Notes: a model not told the origin generated them from the letters alone. A stretch of 17,861 nucleotides of DNA from UBA1367 sp040268355 (GCA_040268355.1 JAWRIT010000010.1:1-17861); one strand, 5' to 3'; shown: positions 1 through 6,672, counted from the stretch's first letter. Numbers and translations: made by a program.

Positions 1-10
1 AGGCCCTGGA

Positions 11-29
11 GCGCCGCCGCAGGCGGCGT
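11..29. other. GC-rich hairpin at left edge
   Basis: CGCCGCC (12-18) and GGCGGCG (22-28) form a 7-bp stem around a 3-base loop, with a possible G-T pair outside it. It lies before the first gene and could end a transcript entering from the left. No T-run follows, so a terminator role is only a guess. Confidence 0.3.
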
Positions 30-173
30 CGCCCACGTCACACCCTTGAAACATGAGACGGATGGCTCCCTCACAGTTCCACGGGGGTTTCGTGGTCGCA
101 TGCGAGAAAGCGGTAGCATATAGGCTTGTGAAACCGTGTGCCGGACGCCTGGCGCACTGGCGAAAGGATGCGT

Positions 174-1649
174 ATGGCCTCACAAAATGGAGGGTACTGG
201 TCTCGTTCGTGGGCGCTGCTCACGCGGGACAAAGGATGGGTCAAGCCAATCTTGGTGTTGGCGGCGGCTCAGATCGTTCCCATCGTCGGGTTGTGGGGGG
301 CGGGCGGCTATGTGCTCGAGTGGGCGCGCCTCACCGCGTGGGGCGTCGACGCCGCTCCCAAGCAGAGCAACGTGGACGTCGGGACCTGCATCAGAAGCGG
401 CGCCCGTGCTTTCTTCGTTGTGCTGGGATATGGGTTCTGCCTCCTGCTCTTCAACATGTTGGTCTACAACGTCCTCAACGACTTCTCCGCCACGCTCGTC
501 ACGTCGGTCGTCTCGTTCTTCGTGCTTGTGCTGTGTAAGGTCGCGGCGATCCGTGCGACCATCTACCAGCGCGTCGGTTCTGGCTATCAGGTGAACCGCA
601 TATACGACATGGTTAAGCGCAACTTCAAAGGCTTTGCCCGGCTGACAGGGCTCATGGGAGTGACCTCCTTTGTCATCGGCTTCGTAATCAGCCGGACCTA
701 CCTCGCGATCATGTTCTTCACTCTCGCGGGCATCATCCTTGAGACCATAGCTACAGGAAACGAGACGGTCGCCATCCAGACGGTCATCGGCGGGGCGAGT
801 CCGGTGATTCCGGTGCTGCTTGTCCTGAGCTACCCGGCGTTCATACTCGTCCTGTTCCAGGATCTCATGATGTCGACCGCCGTCGGCCTGTGGATGCGTC
901 AGTTCAATGTTCCCAACTGGGGTTCTTCGGCAGATCCGCTTCCCGATGCCCCCGTCGACTCTGGTTCGTACGTACAGACGCCGAACCAGACCCCGCCTCC
1001 TGCCGCCTACGGGCTTCCCAGCCAGACGAGTGATGCGACTTCGTCCTCCGTTCCGCAGGTGCAGGAGATCGAGATGCCGACCTCTACCTACGGGCAGCAG
1101 CCGCAGACGCCCCAGCCGCTCGACCAGCCGCAGGCACCCGACCAGCCTCAGCCGGTCGAGCAGCCGCAGGAGCCGCAGGGGCAAGCGCCGGTCGTGCAGC
1201 CCGTGCCGCAGGTGCTTGAGACGGACGAGTCGCAGGACAAGGAAGCGCCCGCTCGAGAGCAGGAGCAACAGGCGGTCGAGACGCAGGACGTCCCGGCAGC
1301 CGAGGCAAGTGGCGAGCGGCAGGAGCAGGAGGCCGGGATTGGAATCGACGCCCTGGTCGATTCTCCGGACATGCCAACCGTTCCGACCTTCTCCCTTGAG
1401 GAGGCGCTCCACCAGGACGACTCGGCGTCCTCCGAGCCCTACTCGCCGCCCATGTCGGGCGCGCCCGTCCAGGCAGACGCAGATGGCACCGTCGATGACG
1501 CCACCGACACGGACGACTCACTCTCGCCCGCAGACGAGACCGCCCAAAATGACGAAGGTGACGACGCACCCACGGATGCCAACGAGATCACCGAGGTGAT
1601 CGACCCGAGCGCTCCTCGCGAGGACGACGAGGGATCTCCGACTGTGTAG
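174..1649 (+). CDS. multi-pass membrane protein, DUF4013-like, with long acidic tail
   Basis: This 491-residue protein has two parts. Residues about 1-245 hold several hydrophobic segments (roughly 25-45, 80-103, 107-127 and two or three more up to about 240). The opening KGWVKPILVLAAAQIVPIVG resembles DUF4013 membrane proteins, a family of unknown function; that match is from memory. Residues about 246-491 form a low-complexity tail, first Pro/Gln-rich with repeated QPQ/DQPQ units, then strongly acidic, probably disordered and cytoplasmic or surface-facing. I chose ATG 174 because GAAAGG (162-167) sits 6 bases upstream; GTG 138 and ATG 168 are in-frame alternatives. The only promoter hint is a weak TAGCATATAGG at 114-124. 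The gene is separated from rpsF by a large hairpin and a new promoter, so it is probably its own unit. Function unknown. Confidence 0.8.
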   Translation: MASQNGGYWSRSWALLTRDKGWVKPILVLAAAQIVPIVGLWGAGGYVLEWARLTAWGVDAAPKQSNVDVGTCIRSGARAFFVVLGYGFCLLLFNMLVYNVLNDFSATLVTSVVSFFVLVLCKVAAIRATIYQRVGSGYQVNRIYDMVKRNFKGFARLTGLMGVTSFVIGFVISRTYLAIMFFTLAGIILETIATGNETVAIQTVIGGASPVIPVLLVLSYPAFILVLFQDLMMSTAVGLWMRQFNVPNWGSSADPLPDAPVDSGSYVQTPNQTPPPAAYGLPSQTSDATSSSVPQVQEIEMPTSTYGQQPQTPQPLDQPQAPDQPQPVEQPQEPQGQAPVVQPVPQVLETDESQDKEAPAREQEQQAVETQDVPAAEASGERQEQEAGIGIDALVDSPDMPTVPTFSLEEALHQDDSASSEPYSPPMSGAPVQADADGTVDDATDTDDSLSPADETAQNDEGDDAPTDANEITEVIDPSAPREDDEGSPTV

Positions 1650-1669
1650 AACCTGTGACAGGCTGCCTT

Positions 1670-1734
1670 CACGCACGTGTGCGCCCGCATGGATGAGCTG
1701 CGACGACAGCGATCCCATGCGGGCGTGCTGCGTG
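1670..1734 (+). terminator. large nested hairpin after the membrane-protein gene
   Basis: Three nested inverted repeats are visible: CACGCA (1670-1675) with TGCGTG (1729-1734), CGCCCGCATGG (1682-1692) with CCATGCGGGCG (1715-1725), and GCTG (1697-1700) with CAGC (1707-1710). The 11-bp middle stem is perfect. It begins about 20 bases after the stop codon at 1649, where a terminator is expected. No clear T-tract follows, so it may be Rho-assisted or a 3'-end stabiliser. Confidence 0.5.
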
Positions 1735-1837
1735 GTTCCGACAAGCTTGTGACAACGGGCACCCCCTAGGCTCGATGTGGGAACTGTATGGGAGCGACCC
1801 AACAAGGGCGCAGCTACGCAGGTCGAGCGTGTGGATG

Positions 1838-1846
1838 TGCTACGAT
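1838..1846 (+). promoter_or_regulatory. extended -10 promoter for rpsF operon
   Basis: TGCTACGAT matches the extended -10 pattern TGnTATAAT (TACGAT as the hexamer). No good -35 is seen at 16-18 bases upstream, which is usual for extended -10 promoters. It predicts a transcript start near 1852 and a leader of about 60 bases before rpsF. Confidence 0.45.
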
Positions 1847-1864
1847 GCTAGACCGTTCGTTCCT

Positions 1865-1889
1865 GCCCCGGCATATCACCGACCGGGGC
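1865..1889 (+). promoter_or_regulatory. rpsF leader hairpin, candidate S6:S18 autoregulatory site
   Basis: GCCCCGG (1865-1871) pairs with CCGGGGC (1883-1889) around the 11-base loop CATATCACCGA, which contains CCG at 1879-1881. It lies between the predicted rpsF promoter and the ribosome site at 1903-1907. In many bacteria the S6:S18 complex binds a hairpin exposing CCG in the rpsF leader to repress its own operon. The stem is seen; the function is inferred from position and the CCG loop. Confidence 0.4.
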
Positions 1890-1914
1890 CGTTCAGTCCA
1901 GAGGAGGTGACCAC

Positions 1915-2211
1915 ATGAACGCCTACGAACTTCTGTACTTTGTCGATCCCGCGGCGACCGAGGAGATGCGCGCCGGTGCCATGAAGCGCATCGAGGTTGC
2001 TATCACCACGGGTGGCGGCACGATCGACAGCGTCGACGACTGGGGCAAGCGCAAGCTGGCCTTCGAGGTCGACAAGCTCACCGAGGGCGACTACACCCTC
2101 ATCAACTTCCATGCAGATCCCAACGACATCACCGAGCTCGATCGAGTGCTCCGCATCAACGACGCCGTCAAGCGTCACATGGTCGTTCGTCGTCCCGACG
2201 AGCAGGAGTAG
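1915..2211 (+). CDS. rpsF: 30S ribosomal protein S6
   Basis: This 98-residue protein is of normal length for S6, which binds the central domain of 16S rRNA as a dimer with S18. Family features are the start MNAYELLYFVDPAATEE, the block WGKRKLAFEVDKLTEGDYTL at about 43-62, and the terminal segment VLRINDAVKRHMVVR. Start ATG 1915 is fixed by AGGAGGTGA, with GGAGG at 1903-1907 and a spacing of 7. It is the first gene of the rpsF-ssb-rpsR group, a gene order conserved across many bacteria, with its own promoter and leader hairpin upstream. Confidence 0.97.
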   Translation: MNAYELLYFVDPAATEEMRAGAMKRIEVAITTGGGTIDSVDDWGKRKLAFEVDKLTEGDYTLINFHADPNDITELDRVLRINDAVKRHMVVRRPDEQE

Positions 2212-2217
2212 GTACGC

Positions 2218-2250
2218 ATGGACCGCAGCAAGCCTGCGGATGAGAGGTAG
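2218..2250 (+). CDS. possible 10-codon leader ORF between rpsF and ssb
   Basis: ATG 2218 opens a 10-residue frame, MDRSKPADER, ending at TAG 2248-2250. AGGAG at 2204-2208 lies 9 bases upstream, overlapping the end of rpsF, and the stop falls 8 bases before the ssb ATG. It could couple rpsF and ssb translation. There is no coding evidence beyond the ribosome site and position, and it may be chance. Confidence 0.2.
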   Translation: MDRSKPADER

Positions 2251-2258
2251 TGAGCAGT

Positions 2259-2771
2259 ATGAGCATCAACAGGGTCAACATCTCCGGAAACCTGACGCGC
2301 GATCCGGAACTGCGCACCACGCAGAGCGGAACGGCAATTCTCTCGTTCGGCGTCGCCGTCAATGACAGGCGCCGCAATCCCCAGACGGGCGAGTGGGAGG
2401 ACTATCCCAACTACATCGACTGCGTGGTCTTCGGAAACCGTGCCGAGCCGCTCAGCCGCTTCCTCAGCAAGGGCGCCAAGGTCGCCATCGAGGGCAAGCT
2501 CCGCTGGAGCCAGTGGGAGCGCGACGGCCAGAAACGCAACAAGATCGAGGTCATCGTCGACGAGGTCGAGTTCTTGTCCTCGCGGCAGGGTGGCCAGGGC
2601 GGCTACCAGGCGCAGGGGGGATACCAGTCCCAACAGCACCAGCAGCAGTCCCAGGCAGCGGGCCCGAACTACTCGGCGCCTCAGCAGAGTGCCTATCAGC
2701 AGCCCTCACAACCCTCGCCCGTTCCCGCGCCGCCCCAGGCGGACGTGTACGACGAGGACATCCCGTTCTAG
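2259..2771 (+). CDS. ssb: single-stranded DNA-binding protein
   Basis: This 170-residue SSB coats single-stranded DNA in replication, recombination and repair, normally as a tetramer. Residues 1 to about 108 form the OB-fold, with the typical MSINRVNISGNLTRDPELR start, WEDYPNYIDCVVFGNRAE and the KVAIEGKLRWSQWE strand. A Gln/Gly/Pro/Ser-rich linker follows. The protein ends DEDIPF, the acidic tip that recruits partner proteins (DDDIPF in many species). I prefer ATG 2259, with GAGAGG at 2242-2247 about 11 bases upstream; GTG 2250 would add three residues but lies too close to that site. It sits between rpsF and rpsR in the usual order. Confidence 0.96.
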   Translation: MSINRVNISGNLTRDPELRTTQSGTAILSFGVAVNDRRRNPQTGEWEDYPNYIDCVVFGNRAEPLSRFLSKGAKVAIEGKLRWSQWERDGQKRNKIEVIVDEVEFLSSRQGGQGGYQAQGGYQSQQHQQQSQAAGPNYSAPQQSAYQQPSQPSPVPAPPQADVYDEDIPF

Positions 2772-2818
2772 GAACATGCGGTGGCCGTCCGGTCACCCGA
2801 TGAAAGGTACACACAGAC

Positions 2819-3094
2819 ATGGCTAGACAGCAGAGGCAAGTCGAACAGCGCCAGCCGCGTCGCAAGTACTGCCAGTTCTGCAAGGAGAACGTCGAGTACA
2901 TCGACTACAAGGACACGCAGCTCCTGCGCAAGTACATGACCGATCGCGGGAAGATCAAGCCGCGCCGCGTCACCGGCGCCTGCACGCAGCACCAGCACGA
3001 CATCGCGGTCGCCATCAAGCGCGCCCGCGAGATGGCCCTTCTGCCCTACACCGTCACCGTGGTCTCCAGCCGCGGCGGCCGTGGTCGCGGTTAG
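2819..3094 (+). CDS. rpsR: 30S ribosomal protein S18
   Basis: This 91-residue protein is S18, the 16S rRNA-binding partner of S6. Diagnostic blocks are RRKYCQFCKENVEYIDYKD near residues 14-32, the segment LLRKYMTDRGKIKPRRVTG near 35-53, and HQHDIAVAIKRAREMALLPY. CQFC retains two of the cysteines found in zinc-type S18. The C-terminus is extended by a Gly/Arg-rich RGGRGRG tail. GAAAGG lies about 10 bases before ATG 2819. The 47-base gap to ssb shows no obvious terminator, consistent with one transcript. Confidence 0.96.
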   Translation: MARQQRQVEQRQPRRKYCQFCKENVEYIDYKDTQLLRKYMTDRGKIKPRRVTGACTQHQHDIAVAIKRAREMALLPYTVTVVSSRGGRGRG

Positions 3095-3136
3095 GCGACG
3101 GGCAGCTGAGGATATGTTTTACCGTTGGGTGATGAC

Positions 3137-4174
3137 ATGAACAGCAAGCGCCCAGTGGCGCCCAAGGGATATGGCGATCCGAGCCGCGAGCTTGCGGTCA
3201 CCGGTGACGTCCGGCCCCCTTCGGGCACAGATGGCAGACGAGTCCTCATCGTGGGACTTGTCTGGTGTCTGGTCAGCAGCACCGGCATCATGGTCGCCCC
3301 GATTTTCTCGTGCGGCGCCATTGCGTTCGGCATGGTCATCCTGATGCGGGTCCTTGGTCGAATGGGGGACGTCATCTCGCTGCTCGTACCGGTCGGTGCG
3401 AGCTGCGTGGGAACTTCCCTTGTCGCCAGCGTTCTCGATATCCCGTTCGCGGTGGTCATGGCCATCTGCTCGTTCGTGATGGCCAAGCTCGTGGAAAGCG
3501 GACGGCTGAGGACGGGAGTCCTGCTCGTGGTGGCCGCATTGGCGGCAGCTGCGATGCTCGGCATCGACACGGTGTCGACCACGATGCAGGGGACCTCGAT
3601 CTCTCAGGTCATCGCGAACGTGGTCAACGAGGTGGTGGAGTCAAGCGCGGACACGCTTGACCTTGAGGCGACGGCGGCCCTGCTCAGGGCGCGCGACCAG
3701 GTCGTGGTCCTGTGGCCGGCGATCTACTTCGTCTGTGGCCTGGGCATGGCGCTTTGCGCCCTCGCAGGATCGGCTCTGGGTCTGAGGGCGGCAGGGGCTC
3801 CGGTCGCTGCCGGGGCGGCCTCCCGCTACGACGTGCCGCTGGCCGTGGTCGTGCTGCTTGCGGTGGGTATCGCCGCCCAACTGCTCGGTCCGCGTCTGCC
3901 CCTCTGGGCGGACGAGGTCACCATCTGTGGCGCCAACGCCGTCTTGTGTGCGAGGCTCTGTCTGGCACAGCAAGGCCTCTCGGTGCTGCTGTGGTGGGTG
4001 CGCGAGCGTCGAGTCAACGTCCTGCCAAAGGTTCTGGCCATACTGGCAGGCGTATGGCTTGAGATGTCATTCGCTCTAGCGAGCGCCGTGGGTCTCATCG
4101 ACACGATGGTGAACTTCCGCCACCTTGAGCGGAAGCGTCCCGATCTGGTCGCGTGGCCCACACAGCAACGATAG
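3137..4174 (+). CDS. DUF2232-like (YybS-type) polytopic membrane protein
   Basis: This 345-residue protein has a short polar N-terminus (about 35 residues), then many hydrophobic segments, with a loop near residues 155-190. Size, topology and location between rpsR and rplI/dnaB match the DUF2232/YybS membrane proteins found beside these genes in Firmicutes and Actinobacteria; their function is unknown. The family call rests on synteny and general character rather than a sharp motif. I chose ATG 3137 because GGTGAT (3128-3133) matches the distal part of the ribosome-binding consensus at the right spacing; TTG 3125 is in frame. rplI begins 38 bases after the stop, so it is probably co-transcribed with the ribosomal genes. 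Confidence 0.75.
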   Translation: MNSKRPVAPKGYGDPSRELAVTGDVRPPSGTDGRRVLIVGLVWCLVSSTGIMVAPIFSCGAIAFGMVILMRVLGRMGDVISLLVPVGASCVGTSLVASVLDIPFAVVMAICSFVMAKLVESGRLRTGVLLVVAALAAAAMLGIDTVSTTMQGTSISQVIANVVNEVVESSADTLDLEATAALLRARDQVVVLWPAIYFVCGLGMALCALAGSALGLRAAGAPVAAGAASRYDVPLAVVVLLAVGIAAQLLGPRLPLWADEVTICGANAVLCARLCLAQQGLSVLLWWVRERRVNVLPKVLAILAGVWLEMSFALASAVGLIDTMVNFRHLERKRPDLVAWPTQQR

Positions 4175-4212
4175 CAGTCGGCTTCGGCCGACGTGATGTG
4201 AGGAGTGTCCCA

Positions 4213-4785
4213 ATGAAAGTCATCCTTCTGGGTGAGCTTCGGGGCAAGGGCGGAGAGGGCGACGTCGTCGAGGTCGCCCAGGGCTTTGCGGAGAACTACC
4301 TGTTCCCCAACGGCATCGCCACCCCTGCCACCCCAGGCAACATGAAGCAGCTCGAGGAGCGTCGTCACAACATCGCGAAGCGCGAGGAGAAGCGCATCGC
4401 CGACGCCGAGGCTCTGAAGGCGCAGATCGACGAGAAGCTGGTCGTCGTCGATGTCAAGATCGGTGAGGAGGGCCAGCTGTTTGGCTCTGTCACCACCACC
4501 ATGATCGCCGACGCCATCGAGCAGCAGCTGGGCGTCGAGGTCGACCGCAGGCGCGTCGGCAAGGGCCAGTCCCTGAAGACCGCCGGCATTCATCAGGTGG
4601 AGGTCAACATCTACCGTGAGATCTCCGCGACGGTCACGGTGCAGGTCGGCAAGGAGCTGGTGACCGAGGAGGAGAGTGCCCCCGAGGTCGAGGAGCCCGA
4701 GACCGAGGCCACCGACGAGGCGGCAGCGCCTGCCGAGGCCGAGGCGGCTGACGAGGCCGCGGAGGCCCCTGAGGTCGAGGCGTAG
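4213..4785 (+). CDS. rplI: 50S ribosomal protein L9, with acidic C-terminal extension
   Basis: This 190-residue L9 has two domains joined by a long helix and binds 23S rRNA domain V near the L1 stalk. The N-domain shows MKVILLGELRGKGGEGDVVE and the GFAENYLFPNGIA signature at about 24-36. The connecting helix (about 45-75) is Glu/Arg/Lys-rich, and the C-domain has GQLFGSVTTTMIADAI and GIHQVEVNIYREI. Residues about 153-190 form an unusual Glu/Ala/Pro tail, against a typical total length near 150. ATG 4213 follows GAGGAGTG at a suitable distance; an upstream start at 4153 would overlap the previous gene and lose the canonical N-terminus. A 453-base structured spacer separates it from dnaB. Confidence 0.96.
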   Translation: MKVILLGELRGKGGEGDVVEVAQGFAENYLFPNGIATPATPGNMKQLEERRHNIAKREEKRIADAEALKAQIDEKLVVVDVKIGEEGQLFGSVTTTMIADAIEQQLGVEVDRRRVGKGQSLKTAGIHQVEVNIYREISATVTVQVGKELVTEEESAPEVEEPETEATDEAAAPAEAEAADEAAEAPEVEA

Positions 4786-4802
4786 CATACGACAGTGAAC
4801 CA

Positions 4803-4841
4803 TGCAAGCTTTTGTATCTGGGGTTTTAAACAAAAGCTGCA
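4803..4841 (+). terminator. hairpin 1 after rplI
   Basis: AGCTTTTGT (4807-4815) pairs perfectly with ACAAAAGCT (4830-4838). Beyond a bulged A at 4806 the stem continues TGC (4803-4805) with GCA (4839-4841), giving 12 bp and a 14-base loop. It begins 18 bases after the rplI stop. No T-run follows, so it could be a terminator, an attenuator or the first domain of a structured RNA. Confidence 0.45.
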
Positions 4842-4878
4842 GGTCATGAGCGGTTGGAATCACACGTTCGGTTTTGTG

Positions 4879-4994
4879 AGGCGTGAGGGGGCTCCCGGCG
4901 GACTGCAGTTCGCGGCACAGGGAGACCTCCTCACGCTTATGTGTAACAGGGCAACTACCTGCGAAAATGATGGACAGGAGATTATTTCCGCAGG
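4879..4994 (+). ncRNA. candidate structured RNA: two strong adjacent hairpins
   Basis: Hairpin 2 pairs 4881-4896 (GCGTGAGGGGGCTCCC) with 4920-4936 as 16 bp broken only by bulged A4925 and containing one G-T pair. Two outer pairs and an inner GCG/CGC (4898-4900/4911-4913) extend it, leaving an apical loop with the self-complementary CTGCAG. Hairpin 3 pairs CCTGCGAAAATGAT (4958-4971) with ATTATTTCCGCAGG (4981-4994): 14 positions with one A-C mismatch and one G-T pair, and a 9-base loop GGACAGGAG. With hairpin 1 this is three long stems in under 200 bases. I do not recognise a known RNA family: SRP RNA, RNase P, tmRNA and T-box signatures are absent. Strand is assumed from the flanking genes. 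Confidence 0.4.
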
Positions 4995-5019
4995 GACACA
5001 GGCTCTCTACCTTGGGCTT

Positions 5020-5048
5020 TTGTTGCTTCACTGGCATGCATGTACAAA
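5020..5048 (+). promoter_or_regulatory. possible promoter for dnaB
   Basis: TTGTTG (5020-5025) and TACAAA (5043-5048) are 17 bases apart, a modest match to a housekeeping promoter (3 and 4 of 6 positions). Transcripts would start near 5055, giving dnaB a leader of about 185 bases containing the GAAAAC repeats and two further hairpins. Weak on sequence alone. Confidence 0.25.
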
Positions 5049-5122
5049 TGTTGAAAACCGTTCGCAGAATGTAAGTCCAAACTTGTTGAAAACGTCGAAA
5101 ACCAACGTTTTCCCCGTTCAAC
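5049..5122 (+). repeat. GTTGAAAAC repeat cluster with inverted copy
   Basis: TGTTGAAAAC occurs at 5049-5058 and again at 5084-5093, followed directly by the variant GTCGAAAAC at 5094-5102. GTTGAAAACGT (5085-5095) can fold back on ACGTTTTC (5105-5112) and, past a CCCCG bulge, TTCAAC (5117-5122). The set looks like binding half-sites or a short repeated element. No protein partner can be assigned. Confidence 0.45.
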
Positions 5123-5139
5123 GAGGATCGGACTCAACA

Positions 5140-5203
5140 ATGGCCTGTTGATAGGCCATATCTGGCACAGGGGAGGCTACCGCAGGCCCCCTGAATGCGG
5201 TAG
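5140..5203 (+). promoter_or_regulatory. two hairpins in the dnaB leader
   Basis: ATGGCCT/AGGCCAT (5140-5146, 5153-5159) forms a 7-bp stem with a 6-base loop, and CTACCGCA/TGCGGTAG (5177-5184, 5196-5203) forms a perfect 8-bp stem with an 11-base loop. The second ends about 27 bases before the dnaB ribosome site (AGAGGAG). They may act as leader structure or as an operator. Confidence 0.4.
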
Positions 5204-5238
5204 TATGCGCCCCACCGCATCATCGAGAAAGAGGAGTC

Positions 5239-6672
5239 ATGCCGCAGAGCTATGCCCGGCAGAATGAGCCGTTCGAGTCGGGGGGATCAGACGGCCCTCG
5301 TCGTGCCCAGGCGCACGACTCAGAGGCGGTCATGCCCCACGACCTGGCGGCAGAGCGTTCGGTGTTGGCGGCGATGCTGCTCTCCCAGGACGTGCTCAAC
5401 GAGTGCATGTCCGCCGTTCATGCGGCCGACTTCTACCTCTACGCACACAGGACGATCTACCAGGCCATGTGCACGATGTTCGACCGTGGCATGCCGGTGG
5501 ACCCCATCTCGCTCGCAGACTTCCTGAAGAGTGAGGGAACGCTCGAGCGCGTGGGCGGCATGTCCTACCTGCTCGAGCTCAATGGGAACTCGTTCGCGCT
5601 CGCGAGCTGGCGGCACCACCTCGACATCATGCGTCGCCACGCCACCTTGCGTGAGATCATCACCGCTTCGGCGCGCATCACCTCGCTTGCCTTTGACGCG
5701 CCGGAGGACACCAAGGAGGTGGTCGACCGGGCCGAGTCCATGCTGCTCGAGGTGACCACGCGCGACATCGACAACAGCTTTCAGCCGCTCGATGAGATCA
5801 TGGGCGACTTGTACACCGAGCTGGGGGAGATGTGCGCGCGTCCCGACGAGACCATGGGCGTGCGGACGGGATATCCCGGCATCGACAACCACCTGCAGGG
5901 CCTCAGGGCCGGTCAGATGGTGGTCATCGGCGCCCGCCCTGGTGTGGGCAAGACCTCCTTCGCGCTGAACCTGGCCACCAACGCGGCGGCCAACGGCGCG
6001 TCGGTCGCCTTCTTCTCGCTGGAGATGAGCAAGATAGAGATCGCACAGCGCCTGCTCTCCGCCCAGGCGAAGATTCCCCTCTCGGCCATCCGCGGCGCGC
6101 GGATCCAAGACAACCAATGGCCCACGATCATGGAGGCCACCGGCGAGCTCTCCAAGCTCGATGTGCTGATTGACGACACTCCCGGCACGACCGTCACCGA
6201 GATTCGCGCCAAGGCGCGCCGCATGCTCCGCGACAAGGAGAACGGCCTGGTCATTATCGACTACCTGCAGCTGCTTTCGCCCCCTCCAGGAGGCAGGCGG
6301 GCAGACAGCCGTGCGACCGAGGTCTCGGAGATGAGCCGTGGCATCAAGATCATGGCCAAGGACCTGGGGGTGCCCGTCATCGCGCTCTCGCAGCTCAACC
6401 GTGGCCTGGAGACGCGCACCGGCAAGTACGGCAAACGACCCCAGCTCTCTGACCTGCGCGAGAGTGGCTCCATCGAGCAGGACGCCGATATCGTCATCCT
6501 GCTCGACCGCTCGATGACCGAGGAGGAGGCCGAGCGCGAGGAGCGTCCGGACATGGGCGTGACGGAGTTCATCATCGCCAAGAACCGCTCTGGCCCGCTG
6601 GGCATCGTCAGCCTCATGTTCCTTCCCGGTTCCACCAAGTTCGTCGAAGTGGACCTGCGGTACAACGAATAG
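5239..6672 (+). CDS. dnaB: replicative DNA helicase DnaB
   Basis: This 477-residue protein is the ring helicase that unwinds DNA ahead of the replisome, using ATP and moving on the lagging-strand template. After a polar stretch of about 30 residues comes the DnaB N-terminal helical domain (LAAERSVLAAMLLSQDVLNE). A linker follows, then the RecA-like motor with Walker A GARPGVGKTS at about 231-240, Walker B LVIIDYLQL at about 337-345, and the late motifs SQLNRGLETR, LSDLRESGSIEQDAD and FIIAKNRSG. Length is normal and no intein or frameshift is seen. GAGGAG lies close before ATG 5239. It follows rplI as in many bacteria, here separated by the structured spacer. Confidence 0.97.
   Translation: MPQSYARQNEPFESGGSDGPRRAQAHDSEAVMPHDLAAERSVLAAMLLSQDVLNECMSAVHAADFYLYAHRTIYQAMCTMFDRGMPVDPISLADFLKSEGTLERVGGMSYLLELNGNSFALASWRHHLDIMRRHATLREIITASARITSLAFDAPEDTKEVVDRAESMLLEVTTRDIDNSFQPLDEIMGDLYTELGEMCARPDETMGVRTGYPGIDNHLQGLRAGQMVVIGARPGVGKTSFALNLATNAAANGASVAFFSLEMSKIEIAQRLLSAQAKIPLSAIRGARIQDNQWPTIMEATGELSKLDVLIDDTPGTTVTEIRAKARRMLRDKENGLVIIDYLQLLSPPPGGRRADSRATEVSEMSRGIKIMAKDLGVPVIALSQLNRGLETRTGKYGKRPQLSDLRESGSIEQDADIVILLDRSMTEEEAEREERPDMGVTEFIIAKNRSGPLGIVSLMFLPGSTKFVEVDLRYNE

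Larger units (their letters stand above)
4786..5238. other. 453-base hairpin-rich, lower-GC spacer between rplI and dnaB
   Basis: This is the longest gene-free stretch. By eye it is clearly less GC-rich than its neighbours. No convincing protein is encoded: the longest + frame (4795-5151) has no recognisable motif and no good ribosome site. It holds six inverted repeats, a set of GTTGAAAAC/GTCGAAAAC repeats and a possible promoter, listed separately. It could contain a structured RNA, a terminator/attenuator for rplI, a leader for dnaB, or a combination. Confidence 0.7.

Noticed and set aside
3114..3140. Eight-codon frame MFYRWVMT overlapping the start of the DUF2232 gene.
   Set aside because: The nearest GAGG is only 2 bases upstream of its ATG, too close for initiation.
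5049..5122. CRISPR array suggested by repeated GTTGAAAAC.
   Set aside because: The repeats are 9-10 bases with irregular spacing and one lies inverted; no repeat-spacer pattern and no cas genes.
4795..5151. 118-residue open frame in the rplI-dnaB spacer.
   Set aside because: Cys/Trp-rich composition unlike neighbours, no ribosome site, no motif, and it runs through three strong hairpins and the repeats.
5001..5238. Possible replication origin next to dnaB.
   Set aside because: No DnaA boxes (TTATCCACA-like) on either strand and no dnaA/dnaN nearby; hairpins and GAAAAC repeats alone do not make an origin.
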